From Symbiodinium natans (Eukaryota > Sar > Dinophyceae > Suessiales > Symbiodiniaceae): 12,474 bases of DNA. The DNA is taken from assembly GCA_905221605.1 (NCBI GenBank), contig CAJNDS010002412.1, forward strand, positions 2,147,929 through 2,160,402, read 5' to 3'. Shown piece by piece: positions 12,398 to 12,474 of this stretch (its first letter is position 1; each line of letters starts with the position of its first letter). The position numbers and the translations under genes are program-made. Under the pieces are notes generated by a model. The model made no database searches. It saw only the letters and a program-made list of their open reading frames with translations, and had not been told where the DNA came from.

Positions 12398-12474
12398 GAC
12401 GGGTGTACTTTTCAGAACAGGGAAACTACCCTGAGCTTTGGGTGTAGTTCCCTTTGACAAGTGTATATCGTATA

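Noticed and set aside
12244-12447. 67-codon plus frame near the right edge
   Set aside because: It begins at TTG, and about half is derived from telomere-like repeat and poly-C (PKPKPHPPPPP).
1-12474. Assignment to Eimeria on the basis of AAACCCT repeats
   Set aside because: The CAG tracts I would expect alongside them are absent, and the heptamer also fits dinoflagellates, other alveolates, green algae and plants. The lineage is left open.

Overview
The window looks like non-coding or gene-poor nuclear DNA from a eukaryote with the heptameric telomere type TTTAGGG/CCCTAAA. That repeat is used by land plants, many green algae, and alveolates such as coccidian apicomplexans and dinoflagellates. 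The dispersal of short, degenerate telomere-like blocks every 100-250 bp through mid-complexity DNA is most reminiscent of an alveolate (for example a dinoflagellate or an Eimeria-like coccidian). No (CAG)n tracts, which I associate with Eimeria, are seen, and no diagnostic gene is present, so the lineage is not settled. There is no bacterial-style gene organisation, and no complete gene, tRNA, rRNA or CRISPR array was recognised.

Layout. 1-2721 and 6259-9859 are a mosaic of interstitial telomere-like arrays and short single-copy islands of about 50-250 bp. The arrays strongly alternate between the C strand (CCCTAAA on +) and the G strand (TTTAGGG on +). Many islands therefore sit between a left CCCTAAA block and a right TTTAGGG block, the polarity of a capped linear minichromosome. 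Several islands hold short open frames with codon-like composition (15-67 codons) that run into the telomere repeats, read as ...TLNP- on the left and -GLGFRV* on the right. They look like exon fragments, not intact genes. 10453-12474 continues the mosaic and contains a pure CCCTAAG variant array and an AATTGGGG-anchored higher-order repeat.

2831-6258 is a separate object: a roughly 3.4 kb low-complexity, possibly mobile element. It has short inverted ends (CAGGGTTGT ... ACAGCCCTG) and a C-rich minisatellite arm built around CTCCCACCTA. A 113-bp unique core contains a CCCACCT/AGGTGGG hairpin at the strand switch, and it is followed by a G-rich arm with the complementary TAGGTGGGAG motif. The arm-core-arm block is tandemly duplicated (about 1.25 kb). 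The element ends in very long G homopolymers (35, 18 and 91 G) and an exactly repeated 104-bp right end. A second copy (9975-10452) carries the same 104-bp end at 10349-10452, lies to the right of a 100-N assembly gap, and lacks the internal duplication. Both copies lose similarity to each other exactly after CAGCCCTG, which fixes the right boundary.

No functional gene set can be described. The long predicted frames inside 2760-6250 and 9975-10480 are translations of minisatellite or homopolymer DNA and are not annotated as genes.
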